Shown: positions 50,942 through 59,522 of the stretch, in pieces | How positions within the stretch are numbered: position 1 is the stretch's first letter | Layout: every line of letters starts with the position of its first letter | Assembly: GCA_046349255.1 (NCBI GenBank) | Contig: JAXMCR010000005.1 | Location: forward strand, 186,001-250,000 | Source of the DNA: DAIODI01 sp046349255 | GTDB taxonomy: Bacteria > Pseudomonadota > Alphaproteobacteria > Rhizobiales > Aestuariivirgaceae | Direction: 5' to 3' | DNA length: 64,000 nucleotides | Program-made: the position numbers and the translations under genes | Notes under the pieces: model-generated | What the model saw: only the letters and a program-made list of their open reading frames with translations | Told to the model about the DNA's origin: nothing | Database searches by the model: none

Positions 50942-52032
50942 GCGCACCCGTCCATCCGATCCGCGGACCAAACGCCTTCAAGCTCGGCATCTTCTCCGCC
51001 AACGCCGACGGCGGTCTCACCGTGACGGCCGTTCCCGAACGCTGGAAGGCGCGCTGGCCGGACGTCGTCAAGGTCGCGCAGCTGGCGGATGACGCGGGGA
51101 TCGAGTTCTTCCTCCCGATCGCCCGCTGGAAGGGTTTTGGCGGCCAGACGAACGCGCGCGAGCATTCGTTCGAGACGTTCACCTTCGCCGCCGCGCTGGG
51201 CGCGCTGACCAGGAACATCGGCGTGTTCTCCACCGTGCACGTGCCGATGATCCATCCCGTCTACGCGGCGAAGGCGCTCGCAAGCGTCGACCACATGTCG
51301 GGCGGGCGCGCCGGCCTCAACATCGTCGCGGGCTGGAACCCGGACGAGTTCGCGATGTTCGGCATCGAGCGCGACCCCGAAGGCTACGCGCAGGCGATGG
51401 AGTGGTACGAGATCATCGTGCGCATCTTCACCGAGCCGAAGCCGTTCGACTACGACGGGCGCTTCTACAAGCTGAAGAACGTCGCCGGGAAGCCGCAGCC
51501 GCTCCAGCTGCCGCGCCCCGTGGTGCTGAACGCCGCCTTCGGCGGACCAGGCCGCGACTTTGCCGCGCGCGCGTCCGACTTCCTGTTCACCACCTTCTCC
51601 GACATCGACTCGGGCAAGGGGCACATCGACGACATCGTTTCCCGCGGCCGCGCGGTCGGGCGCGACATCGGCGTGTTCACCACCTGCCACGTGGTGTGCC
51701 GGCCGACGCAAGGCGAAGCCGAGGAATACTACGAACGCTACGCCGTGACGGAGCGCGACGAGGCGGCAGTCGACTTCTACATCGCGCAGAAGAAGAAGTT
51801 CGCGAGCTCCCACGATGAGGCGACGTTCCGTCTGCATGCGAAGCGTTTTGCCGGCGGCGGCGGCACCTATCCGCTCGTCGGCACGCCGAGGCACATCGTC
51901 GACGAGATGGTGAAGATGCATCGCGCCGGCTTTGCCGGGACCACCGTGTCGTTCGTGAACTTCCTCGATGAACTCCCCTACTTCATCGACGGCGTGCTGC
52001 CGCTGATGCGCGAGGCGGGCCTGCGCGCATGA
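50938..52032 (+). CDS. LLM-class flavin-dependent monooxygenase
   Basis: 364 residues, luciferase-like TIM barrel. FKLGIFSANADGGLT, FFLPIARWKGFGGQTNAREHSFET (by region), GVFSTVHVPMIHPVYAAK, NIVAGWNPDEFAMFG and RDIGVFTTCHVVCRPTQ are as in the RutA/SfnG/alkanesulfonate group that uses FMNH2 from a separate reductase to hydroxylate or cleave N-, S- or ring-bonds with O2. No flavin reductase is adjacent. GTG 50938 overlaps the upstream stop, and its own stop overlaps the next ATG, showing tight coupling within the catabolic operon. Confidence 0.87.
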   Translation: MSAPVHPIRGPNAFKLGIFSANADGGLTVTAVPERWKARWPDVVKVAQLADDAGIEFFLPIARWKGFGGQTNAREHSFETFTFAAALGALTRNIGVFSTVHVPMIHPVYAAKALASVDHMSGGRAGLNIVAGWNPDEFAMFGIERDPEGYAQAMEWYEIIVRIFTEPKPFDYDGRFYKLKNVAGKPQPLQLPRPVVLNAAFGGPGRDFAARASDFLFTTFSDIDSGKGHIDDIVSRGRAVGRDIGVFTTCHVVCRPTQGEAEEYYERYAVTERDEAAVDFYIAQKKKFASSHDEATFRLHAKRFAGGGGTYPLVGTPRHIVDEMVKMHRAGFAGTTVSFVNFLDELPYFIDGVLPLMREAGLRA

Positions 52033-53126
52033 CCGGCTGTCCCACCGCCTACTTCAACCCGCCGCGGCGGCTGCCGTTCATTCCGCCGGAAGCGCCGCAA
52101 GGCAAGCGGCTGATCTCGCTCGCGATCAACGAAAGCCCGTTCGGCTGTTCGCCGCGCGCGGCGGAGGCGGCTGCGGAGCGCCTGAAGCAGCCGAACCGCT
52201 ATCCCGACCCCTCCTCCCGAAAGCTGCGGCAGGCAATCGGCGCCGTGCATGGCTACGATCCGGAGCGGATCGTCTGCGGCAACGGCTCCGAAGAGCTGCT
52301 CGACGTGATCGGGCGCATGTTCGCGCGGCCCGGCGACGAGATCGCGATGGCGCAATCGGGCTTCTTCCAGTTCGCGGTGGTCGCGGCGCGCGTCGGTGCG
52401 GACCTGAAGCGCCTGCCCGAGCGCGAGGGCTTCGTGCTCGACACCGAGGCGGCACTCGCCCACATCACAGAGCGCACGAAGATCGTGTTCCTCGCGATCC
52501 CGAACAACCCGACCGGCACCGTGCTCTCGGCGGATGCGGTGGAGCGCTTCCAGGCGAGACTTCCCGGCCATGTCGTGCTGGTGCTCGACCTCGCCTACGG
52601 GGAGTTCCTGCCGCCGGACGAACTTGCCCGGCTGATGGCGATGGCCGAGCGGCTCGACACGGTGATTGCGCTCAGGACCTTCTCGAAGGCCTACGGTCTC
52701 GCCGCGCTTCGCGTGGGCTGGATGCTCGCGCCCGAATGGATGCTCGGCGGCCTCAACATGCTGCGCGGCGTCGGCAACGTGAACGCGATCGCGCAGGCCG
52801 CCGCGGAGGCCGCAGTGCAGGACAGGGCGTTCGTGGCCGAAGCCGTGCGCCAGACGGGCGAGGAGCGGGCGTTCCTCGCTGGCATCCTCGACCGGGTGGG
52901 CCTCGCGTACGTCCCCGGGCTGGGGAACTTTCTGCTGACCCGGTTTCCGGACGCGGAAGGGCGCCGGGTGGAGGATTTCCTCGCCCGTGTCATGGCCGAC
53001 CACGGCATCTGGCTCCGGCCCGTCGGTGAGCCCGGATTTCAGGGCTGGTGCCGGATCGGCATCGGGACGCGGGCCGAAAACCACCTGTTGGCCGAGGCTC
53101 TCGACCGTTTCAAAAGGTCCGACTAG
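52029..53126 (+). CDS. histidinol-phosphate / aromatic aminotransferase-like enzyme
   Basis: 365 residues, fold-I PLP aminotransferase. ISLAINESPFGCSP, RYPDPSSRKLRQAI, GNGSEELLDVI, IPNNPTGTVLS, DLAYGEF (the PLP Asp/Tyr pair) and Schiff-base Lys220 in RTFSKAYGLAALRVGW. HisC-type enzymes in catabolic operons often use aromatic amino acids, so it may give the arylpyruvate oxidised by IorAB in the facing operon. Not likely the biosynthetic hisC, because no other his genes are near. Confidence 0.85.
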   Translation: MTGCPTAYFNPPRRLPFIPPEAPQGKRLISLAINESPFGCSPRAAEAAAERLKQPNRYPDPSSRKLRQAIGAVHGYDPERIVCGNGSEELLDVIGRMFARPGDEIAMAQSGFFQFAVVAARVGADLKRLPEREGFVLDTEAALAHITERTKIVFLAIPNNPTGTVLSADAVERFQARLPGHVVLVLDLAYGEFLPPDELARLMAMAERLDTVIALRTFSKAYGLAALRVGWMLAPEWMLGGLNMLRGVGNVNAIAQAAAEAAVQDRAFVAEAVRQTGEERAFLAGILDRVGLAYVPGLGNFLLTRFPDAEGRRVEDFLARVMADHGIWLRPVGEPGFQGWCRIGIGTRAENHLLAEALDRFKRSD

Positions 53127-53156
53127 AATCGTAAAACCCAAAGGGAGGAAAAAAGA

Positions 53157-54356
53157 ATGCGCAGGACACTGATTGCGGCTGCCGCCGCGCTTCTCGCCAC
53201 CACGAGCCTCGCCGTCGCCGGCGACACCAAGATCGGCGCGCTGATGGACGCAACCGGCCCGATCGCGAGCTTCATGCCGCCGCTTCAGAACGCCGTGAAC
53301 CTGGCGATCGACCAGATCAACGCGCAAGGCGGCCTGCTCGACGGCAAGGCGGTGCTGGTGGTGGGCGACACGCAGGGCGGCGCCCAGACCGCCGTCGACG
53401 CGGCGACGAAGCTCGTCAACGTCGAGAACGTGCCGGTGATCATGGGCGCGTTCATGTCCGGCACGACGATCGCCGCCGCGAACGCGGTCGCCATCCCGGC
53501 CGGCGTCGTGATGATCTCGCCGACGGCGACGTCGCCCGCGATCACCGACCTGAAAGACAACGACACGATGTTCCGGCTCGTGCCCTCCGACAACTACCAG
53601 GGCTCGGTGCTGGCGAAGATGGTGATGGACGCGGGCCTCAAGAAGGTGGCCGTGACCTACGTGAACAACGACTACGGCGTCGGCATCGGCAACACCTTCA
53701 TCGAGGCCTACAAGAAGCTCGGTGGCGAGATCACGGCGGCCGAGAAGCACGAGGAGAAGAAGAACTCCTACCGCTCCGAGCTCGCGACGCTCGCCAAGGG
53801 CTCGCCCGATGCGCTGATCGTCGTCGCCTACGCGGGCGACTCCGGTTCGACGATCGTCAAGCAGGCGATCGAGGGCGGGCTCTTCACGAAGTTCGTCGGC
53901 ACCGACGGCCTGCGCGACGATGCGCTAATCAAGGAAGTGGGCGCAGAGGCTCTGAAGGACTCGTTCTTCTCCTCGCCCACCTCGCCCGCCGACAACGCGA
54001 TGCAGAAGAAGCTGCACGACCTCTTCAACGCCGCCTACAAGGAGGGCGCCGACAAGGCGTTCGTCGACCAGACCTACGACGCGACGTTCCTCGCCGCGCT
54101 CGCGGTCGAGAAGGCGGGCTCCTCCGACAAGACGTTGATCGCCAAGGCGCTGCGCGAAGTCGCTTCCGCGCCGGGGGAGGTCGTGGGCCCCGGCGAGTGG
54201 CAGAAGGCGAAGGACCTGATCAAGGCCGGCAAGGACATCAACTACGAAGGCGCCGGCGGGTCCTACGAGTTCGACGCGAACGGCGACGTGACCGGCTACA
54301 TCGGCAAGTTCGTCGTCGACGGCGACAAGTACAAGCAGGTCGGCATCTTCCAGTAA
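53157..54356 (+). CDS. branched-chain-amino-acid-type ABC transporter substrate-binding protein
   Basis: 399 residues. Signal peptide to about 22 (TTSLAVAGDTKIG). Periplasmic type I binding protein: IGALMDATGPIASFMPPLQN, AVNLAIDQINAQGGLLDGK, VPVIMGAFMSGTTIAAANAV, MFRLVPSDNYQGSVLAK and VAVTYVNNDYGVGIGNTF. AGGGAGGAAAAA precedes the ATG. Ligands of this family include amino acids, amides, urea and aromatic acids; this one is probably the imported substrate of the operon. It is followed by a stable hairpin and then the four transporter genes. Confidence 0.9.
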   Translation: MRRTLIAAAAALLATTSLAVAGDTKIGALMDATGPIASFMPPLQNAVNLAIDQINAQGGLLDGKAVLVVGDTQGGAQTAVDAATKLVNVENVPVIMGAFMSGTTIAAANAVAIPAGVVMISPTATSPAITDLKDNDTMFRLVPSDNYQGSVLAKMVMDAGLKKVAVTYVNNDYGVGIGNTFIEAYKKLGGEITAAEKHEEKKNSYRSELATLAKGSPDALIVVAYAGDSGSTIVKQAIEGGLFTKFVGTDGLRDDALIKEVGAEALKDSFFSSPTSPADNAMQKKLHDLFNAAYKEGADKAFVDQTYDATFLAALAVEKAGSSDKTLIAKALREVASAPGEVVGPGEWQKAKDLIKAGKDINYEGAGGSYEFDANGDVTGYIGKFVVDGDKYKQVGIFQ

Positions 54357-54383
54357 GGACGGCGTCGGACGCTGGCAGGCAGC

Positions 54384-54416
54384 GGGCGGGCGGACGGTCG
54401 AGATCGTCCCCCGCCC
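54384..54416 (+). promoter_or_regulatory. intra-operon attenuator-like hairpin
   Basis: A 12-bp stem with one bulged C: GGGCGGG-(C)-GGACG paired with CGTCCCCCGCCC, loop of 8 bases. It lies 28 bases past the binding-protein stop and ends 43 bases before livG, with no T run. Such hairpins commonly stabilise the binding-protein mRNA and lower expression of the membrane components. Confidence 0.5.
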
Positions 54417-54458
54417 TTCGTCTGCCGGCGCAGGACCGGACGGGACAAGGCGGCTCAA

Positions 54459-55232
54459 GTGCTCACGCTCGAGCATGTGACGATGAGGTTCGGGGGCCTC
54501 ACGGCGATCGACGACGTGAGCCTGTCGATTCCGGACGGCCGCATCACCGGGCTGATCGGACCGAACGGCGCGGGGAAGTCGACCGCGTTCAACATCCTCG
54601 CAGGGCTCCTGCGGCCGAGCGGCGGGCGCGTCATGCTCAAGGGCGAGGACATCACGGCGCTAAGACCCTACGAGCGGGCTGGCCTCGGCATCGCGCGGAC
54701 GTTTCAGCTGCCGCACGAGTTCTCGCGCCTCACCGTGCTCGAGAACCTGATGGTCTCGGCCGACCAGCACGAAGGCGAGAACGTGTTCAACGCCATGTTC
54801 CGGCGAAGATCGTATACGGACGAAGAGCGCGCGGCGCATGACAAGGCGCGCCGCCTTCTCGACCTGCTCGAACTCGCAAAGTTGCGCGGCGCGCTCGCGG
54901 GCACGCTGTCGGGCGGGCAGAAGAAGCTCCTCGAACTCGGGCGCGCGCTGATGCGAGACCCGAAGGTGATCCTGCTCGACGAGATCGGCGCGGGCATCAA
55001 CCGCACGCTGCTCGGGCGGCTCGCCGACAAGATCCGCCAGATCAACGACGAGACCGGCGTCACCTTCTGCCTGATCGAACACGACCTCGACTACGTCTCG
55101 CGGCTGTGCAGCGAGGTGACGGTGATGGCGCAGGGCAAGGTTCTGGCGCGCGGCACCGTTGCCGAGGTGCGCGCCGACGAGCGCGTCGTCGAGGCCTACT
55201 TCGGCGGCGGGCGCTACGAGGACGCGTCATGA
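54459..55232 (+). CDS. livG: ABC transporter ATP-binding protein (LivG type)
   Basis: 257 residues. Walker A GPNGAGKST at about 36-44, signature LSGGQKKLLELGRALM, Walker B VILLDEIGAGIN, and the switch His in IEHDLDYVS. The long loop with RTFQLPHEFSRLTVLEN and the C-terminal tail GTVAEVRADERVVEAYFGGG are LivG marks. GTG 54459 is the start. Works with LivF as the heterodimeric ATPase of the importer; overlaps livF by ATGA. Confidence 0.91.
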   Translation: MLTLEHVTMRFGGLTAIDDVSLSIPDGRITGLIGPNGAGKSTAFNILAGLLRPSGGRVMLKGEDITALRPYERAGLGIARTFQLPHEFSRLTVLENLMVSADQHEGENVFNAMFRRRSYTDEERAAHDKARRLLDLLELAKLRGALAGTLSGGQKKLLELGRALMRDPKVILLDEIGAGINRTLLGRLADKIRQINDETGVTFCLIEHDLDYVSRLCSEVTVMAQGKVLARGTVAEVRADERVVEAYFGGGRYEDAS

Positions 55233-55951
55233 CCGCGGCGCTGGCGATCGAGGGGCTCACCGCCGGCTACGGCGGGCCGCCGATCATCGAGGACGTGCAC
55301 CTCGTGGTCGAGCCTGCGACCATCGCCGTGATCGTCGGGCCGAACGGGGCGGGGAAGTCGACGCTGCTCAAGTCGGTGTTCGCGCTGACGAAGGTCTTGG
55401 CCGGGCGCATCGTGTTCGAGGGGCGCGACATCACCGGGCTTCCGACGGCGAAGCTCGTGCCGCTCGGGATTGCCGCGGTTCCCCAGTCGAAGAACGTGTT
55501 CCCGACGCTGACCGTCGCCGAGAACCTCGACGTCGGCACGTATGCCGCCCCGCCCAGGGATCGCGCCGCGCTCGAGGAGCGGGTGCTCGCGCTGTTTCCG
55601 GACCTCAAGGCGGCGCTCCATCGCGCCGCGGGGGAACTCTCGGGCGGGCAGCGCCAGATGGTGGCGATCGGCCGTGCGCTGATGAGCGCGCCCCGGCTGC
55701 TGCTGCTTGACGAGCCGACCGCGGGATTGTCGCCGGCCTACCTCGAGAAGATTTTCGACCTGATCGTCGGCATCCGGAACAGTGGCATCACCATCCTGAT
55801 GGTCGAGCAGAACGCGCGCCAGGCGCTGCGCATCGCCGACCGCGCGCACGTGCTCGTCAACGGCCGCAACTTCGTCTCGGGCACCGGCGCGGAGCTCCTC
55901 GGCAACGACGAGGTGCGGCGCGCCTTCCTCGGCGGGATGGCGGCGGCATGA
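55229..55951 (+). CDS. livF: ABC transporter ATP-binding protein (LivF type)
   Basis: 240 residues. Walker A GPNGAGKSTLLK, Q-loop VPQSKNVFPTLTVAENLDVG, signature LSGGQRQMVAIGRALM, Walker B LLLLDEPTAGLSP and switch region MVEQNARQAL with Gln-Asn in place of a simple His-Asp, as usual in LivF. The start ATG 55229 overlaps livG, and the stop overlaps livH. The longer frame upstream is a shadow of livG. Confidence 0.91.
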   Translation: MTAALAIEGLTAGYGGPPIIEDVHLVVEPATIAVIVGPNGAGKSTLLKSVFALTKVLAGRIVFEGRDITGLPTAKLVPLGIAAVPQSKNVFPTLTVAENLDVGTYAAPPRDRAALEERVLALFPDLKAALHRAAGELSGGQRQMVAIGRALMSAPRLLLLDEPTAGLSPAYLEKIFDLIVGIRNSGITILMVEQNARQALRIADRAHVLVNGRNFVSGTGAELLGNDEVRRAFLGGMAAA

Positions 55952-56838
55952 TCGAGTTCATCAACCTCTACCTGATCCCGGCGCTGATGGTCGGCTCGAT
56001 CTACGCGCTCGGGGCGGTCGGCATCTCGATGCTGTTCGGCGTGCTGCGCTTTGCGCATTTCGCGCACGGCGACGTGATGTCGCTCGGCGCCTACGGCACG
56101 CTTTCGGCCGTGTGGCTCCTGAAGCTCTCCCCGCTCGTGGCGCTGCCGTTCGGCATCGCGCTGGCGGTCGTCGCCGCGCTCGTCATCGACCGGCTGTTCT
56201 ACAGGCCGCTGCGGGCGCTGCCGACGATCTATACCGTGATCGCCTCGTTCGGCGTCGCGCTGATCCTGCGCTCGCTGATGCAGCTCGTGTGGGGCGCGCA
56301 GAACGAGGTGTTCGTGCGCGGCGTGACGCGGCCGCTCGTCCTGTTCGACACGATCCGCGTGCCAGCGCTCCACCTGAAGGCGATCGCCATCACCGCGGCG
56401 ATCGCGCTCGCCCTGCATTTCTTCCTCACCCGGACGAAGACCGGCCGCTCGATGCGCGCGGTCTCCGACGACCCGGAGCTCGCCGCCGTCTCGGGCCTCG
56501 AGGTCGAGAAGGTGGTGCGCGCGACCTGGATCATCGGCGCGAGCCTCGCGGCGGTGGGCGGCGTGCTCGCCGGCATGGACACCGACGTCCACTCGAACCT
56601 CGGCTGGAACCTCCTGCTGCCGATGTTCGCAGCCGCCCTCCTCGGCGGCATCGGCAAGCCGATGGGGGCGCTCGCCGGCGGGTTGATCATCGGGCTCGTC
56701 GAGGAGCTCTCGACCTACCCGTGGATCGGCGAGGATTCGCTCGTCTCGCCGAGCTACAAGACGGCGATGGCGTTCGTCGTGATGGTGGCGATCCTGATCT
56801 TCCGGCCGCAGGGCATCTTCAAGGGAAGGCTCTTCTGA
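55948..56838 (+). CDS. livH: ABC transporter permease (LivH type)
   Basis: 296 residues, about eight membrane helices. YLIPALMVGSIYALGAVGIS, FGVLRFAHFAHGDVMSLGAY, KTGRSMRAVSDDPELAAVSG (the EAA-like cytoplasmic loop) and FAAALLGGIGKPMGALAGGL, all family marks of LivH. Inner-membrane half of the translocation channel with LivM. ATG 55948 overlaps the livF stop (ATGA), and its TGA overlaps livM's ATG. Confidence 0.91.
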   Translation: MIEFINLYLIPALMVGSIYALGAVGISMLFGVLRFAHFAHGDVMSLGAYGTLSAVWLLKLSPLVALPFGIALAVVAALVIDRLFYRPLRALPTIYTVIASFGVALILRSLMQLVWGAQNEVFVRGVTRPLVLFDTIRVPALHLKAIAITAAIALALHFFLTRTKTGRSMRAVSDDPELAAVSGLEVEKVVRATWIIGASLAAVGGVLAGMDTDVHSNLGWNLLLPMFAAALLGGIGKPMGALAGGLIIGLVEELSTYPWIGEDSLVSPSYKTAMAFVVMVAILIFRPQGIFKGRLF

Positions 56839-57788
56839 TGGAGCTCGAGGGCCTTTTCTACTACCTCGTCGCCTTCCTGATCTCGGGCGGGATCTACGCG
56901 GTGCTCTGCCTCGCGCTCAACATCCAGTGGGGGATGGGCGGCCTGTTCAACGCCGGCATCGCGGGCTTCTACGCGGTCGGCGCCTATACCGATGCCATCC
57001 TCACCGCCGCCTCCTCGAACGGCAAGCACCTCGGCGGCTTCGCGCTTCCCGTGCCGGTCGGCATGGCGGGTGCTGCGATCGCCGCGGGCCTCATCGGCTA
57101 CCTCGTCGCCAAGATCTGTGTACGGCTGAAGAGCGACTACCTCGCGATCGCCACCATCGGCATCGCGGAGATCCTGCGCCTCGTCATCGTCAACGAGCAG
57201 TGGCTCACCAACGGCTCGCTCGGCATCTCGAACATCCCGCGCCCGTTCGACGGGATGGTGCAGGGCCGCATGGCGGACCTCCTCTACCTTGCCGTGGTGT
57301 GGCTGATCGTCGCCCTCCTCTTCGTCCTCTGCAACCGCCTCTACGACAGCCCGTGGGGCCGCACGCTGCGCGCCATCCGCGACAACGAGCAGGCGGCGGC
57401 CGCCGTCGGCAAGGACGTCGAGAAGTTCCGTCTGCAAACTTTCGTGATCGGCTGCGCCATCATGGGGCTCGCCGGCGCCATGAGCGCGCACTACTTCAAG
57501 TTCCTCTCGCCCACCGCGACCGAGCCGCTGGCGATCTCGTTCCTCACCTGGGTCATGTTGATGGCGGGCGGCAGCGGCAACACCAAGGGCGCGGTCGCCG
57601 GGGCGCTCGGAATCTGGGCGATCTGGTCGGTGACGGAGATCTTCACCAACCGCTTGCCGCCCGACTGGGCGACGCGATCGTCCTACATCCGCATGCTGCT
57701 GATCGGCCTCCTCCTCCAGGTGGTCCTGCAGCGCTACCGCTCCGGCCTCTTCCCCGAGAAGCCGCCGCCGGTTCCTTACGAAAAGTAG
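56838..57788 (+). CDS. livM: ABC transporter permease (LivM type)
   Basis: 316 residues, about ten membrane helices. IYAVLCLALNIQWGMGGLFN, GIAGFYAVGAYTDAIL, SDYLAIATIGIAEILRLVIVN, SPWGRTLRAIRDNEQAAAAVGKD (cytoplasmic loop facing the ATPases), and MLMAGGSGNTKGAVAGALG. Last gene of the plus-strand catabolic operon; no hairpin terminator is visible in the 52 bases before the molybdoenzyme genes, so read-through into them is possible. Confidence 0.91.
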   Translation: MELEGLFYYLVAFLISGGIYAVLCLALNIQWGMGGLFNAGIAGFYAVGAYTDAILTAASSNGKHLGGFALPVPVGMAGAAIAAGLIGYLVAKICVRLKSDYLAIATIGIAEILRLVIVNEQWLTNGSLGISNIPRPFDGMVQGRMADLLYLAVVWLIVALLFVLCNRLYDSPWGRTLRAIRDNEQAAAAVGKDVEKFRLQTFVIGCAIMGLAGAMSAHYFKFLSPTATEPLAISFLTWVMLMAGGSGNTKGAVAGALGIWAIWSVTEIFTNRLPPDWATRSSYIRMLLIGLLLQVVLQRYRSGLFPEKPPPVPYEK

Positions 57789-57840
57789 AGCCTCCCGCCC
57801 CTCGACTTCGCCGCATTGGCGTGGAATACAGCGCCCGGTC

Positions 57841-58482
57841 ATGGCCGATCTGATCTGTCGCAAGGTGGCGGACCTCCGCCCTTTTCTGGAACCGGATTCC
57901 AGCGAATGGACGACCGTTCCGCCGTTCCCGGTGGAGATGGTTCCGGCCCCCTTGGGGCTGCAGCCGACCGCCTACGTGATCGTGTCCTGGACCGACCGCC
58001 CCTACGGCGAACTCGAGGGCCTGACGCTCGCCGCCGTGCACGACGGCGCCCGCATCGCGGTGCGGCTCTCGTGGCCCGATGCGACGGAGGACCTCGGCAA
58101 GGGCGAAGCCTTCCCGGATGGCGCTGCGATCACCTTCCCGGTTTCAGGCGACCCGATCCTCGTGCAGATGGGCTCGCCCGATGCCCCCATCCACGCGCTC
58201 CAATGGAAGGCGCGCGCGGACGAGGTGCGGCCCGTCCTGATGACCGGAATCGGATCCTCCCGGCCGGGACCGGCCGTGGAACAGGCGGCGAAGGGCCGCT
58301 ATGCTGACGGCCGCTGGCAACTCGTCCTGTCGCGCACGCTCGCCGCTCCGGAAGGCGGCGCGGTTCTGAAGGCCGGGAGCCCCGCCCGCATCGGCATCGC
58401 GGTGTGGAACGGCAGCAACCAGGAGCGCGCCGGCATCAAGGCCGCCTCGGTCGACTGGATCGACTTTCAACTCGAAGCCTGA
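57841..58482 (+). CDS. haem b gamma subunit of a type II DMSO-reductase-family enzyme
   Basis: 213 residues. Resembles EbdC/DdhC/SerC gamma subunits: VSWTDRPYGELEGLTLAAVHDG, then a beta-sandwich with FPDGAAITFP, and a C-terminal IAVWNGSNQERAGIKAAS. EbdC binds haem b through one Met and one Lys; the likely counterparts here are Met110 (LVQMGSP) and Lys200 (RAGIKAA). No signal peptide can be seen, although these subunits are normally periplasmic with a Sec signal, and no in-frame start upstream would add one. It may hitch-hike through Tat with the alpha subunit, or be cytoplasmic. Confidence 0.8.
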   Translation: MADLICRKVADLRPFLEPDSSEWTTVPPFPVEMVPAPLGLQPTAYVIVSWTDRPYGELEGLTLAAVHDGARIAVRLSWPDATEDLGKGEAFPDGAAITFPVSGDPILVQMGSPDAPIHALQWKARADEVRPVLMTGIGSSRPGPAVEQAAKGRYADGRWQLVLSRTLAAPEGGAVLKAGSPARIGIAVWNGSNQERAGIKAASVDWIDFQLEA

Positions 58483-58496
58483 AAGGCAACGAACGC

Positions 58497-59522
58497 ATGG
58501 CAGTGGACAAGCGTCAGGTCGCGATGGTCATGGACCTGAACAAGTGCATCGGGTGCCAGACCTGCACCATCGCCTGCAAGACGCAATGGACGAGCCGCGA
58601 AGGGATGGAGGGCATGTGGTGGAACACAGTGTCCACGATGCCCGGCGAAGGCACGCCGAAGGGCTGGCAGACATCGGGCGGCGGGTTCGATCCGGAAGGC
58701 AAGCCGCGCCCCGGCAAGCTGCCCTCGCAGGGTGACTTCGGCGAGCCGTTCGAGTTCGACTTCGAGAAGGTGTTTTACGGCGGCGACGCCGGCGCGCCGC
58801 TCCTGCCGCAGGACGGCGACCCGAGCTGGGGCGTGAACTGGGACGAGGACCAGGGCGCCGGGGAATATCCGAACGCGTACTATTTCTACATCCCGCGCAT
58901 CTGCAACCACTGCACCAGGCCCGCCTGCATGGAAGCCTGCCCGCGGGGCGCGATCTTCAAGCGCGAGGAAGACGGCATCGTCGTCATCAACGAGGACCAC
59001 TGCCGCGGCTTCCGCTTCTGTCAGGAAGCCTGCCCCTACAAGGAGATCTACTACAACGCGCTGCAGCACAAGTCTCAGAAGTGCCTGTTCTGCGCGCCGC
59101 GCATCGAACAGGGCGTGCCGACCGCCTGCTCGCGCCAGTGCCCGGGGCGCGTGCGCTTCCTTGGCTTCCTGAACGATCCCGAGGGGCCGATCCACAAGCT
59201 CGTCCATGTCTACAAGGTGGCGCTGCCGCTGCACCCGGAGTTCGGGACCGAGCCGAACGTGTTCTACATTCCGCCGCTCTCCCCGCCCGCCTTCGACAAG
59301 GACGGCAACCCGACCGGCAAGCCGCGCATCCCGCTCGAGTATCTCGAGTCGCTGTTCGGGCCGGGCGTCAAGCACTCGCTCGACACGATCGAGGCCGAAC
59401 GCCAGAAGCGGCGCAACGGCGAGCATTCCGAGCTTATGGACATCCTGATTTCGCGCCGCTGGCTCGATCTCTTCGGGCCGTTCACCAAGGCCCCGCGCGA
59501 CATCGAGCAGGCGTTCCGGTGA
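58497..59522 (+). CDS. iron-sulfur beta subunit of a type II DMSO-reductase-family enzyme
   Basis: 341 residues from ATG 58497. Four Cys groups: CIGCQTCTIAC at 17-27; CNHCTRPACMEACP; CRGFRFCQEACP, where an aromatic stands in for one Cys and implies a 3Fe-4S cluster as in NarH; and KCLFCAPRIEQGVPTACSRQCP. This gives 3 [4Fe-4S] plus 1 [3Fe-4S], the EbdB/NarH pattern, passing electrons between the alpha-subunit molybdenum site and the haem of gamma. Its last bases overlap the alpha GTG. Confidence 0.9.
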   Translation: MAVDKRQVAMVMDLNKCIGCQTCTIACKTQWTSREGMEGMWWNTVSTMPGEGTPKGWQTSGGGFDPEGKPRPGKLPSQGDFGEPFEFDFEKVFYGGDAGAPLLPQDGDPSWGVNWDEDQGAGEYPNAYYFYIPRICNHCTRPACMEACPRGAIFKREEDGIVVINEDHCRGFRFCQEACPYKEIYYNALQHKSQKCLFCAPRIEQGVPTACSRQCPGRVRFLGFLNDPEGPIHKLVHVYKVALPLHPEFGTEPNVFYIPPLSPPAFDKDGNPTGKPRIPLEYLESLFGPGVKHSLDTIEAERQKRRNGEHSELMDILISRRWLDLFGPFTKAPRDIEQAFR

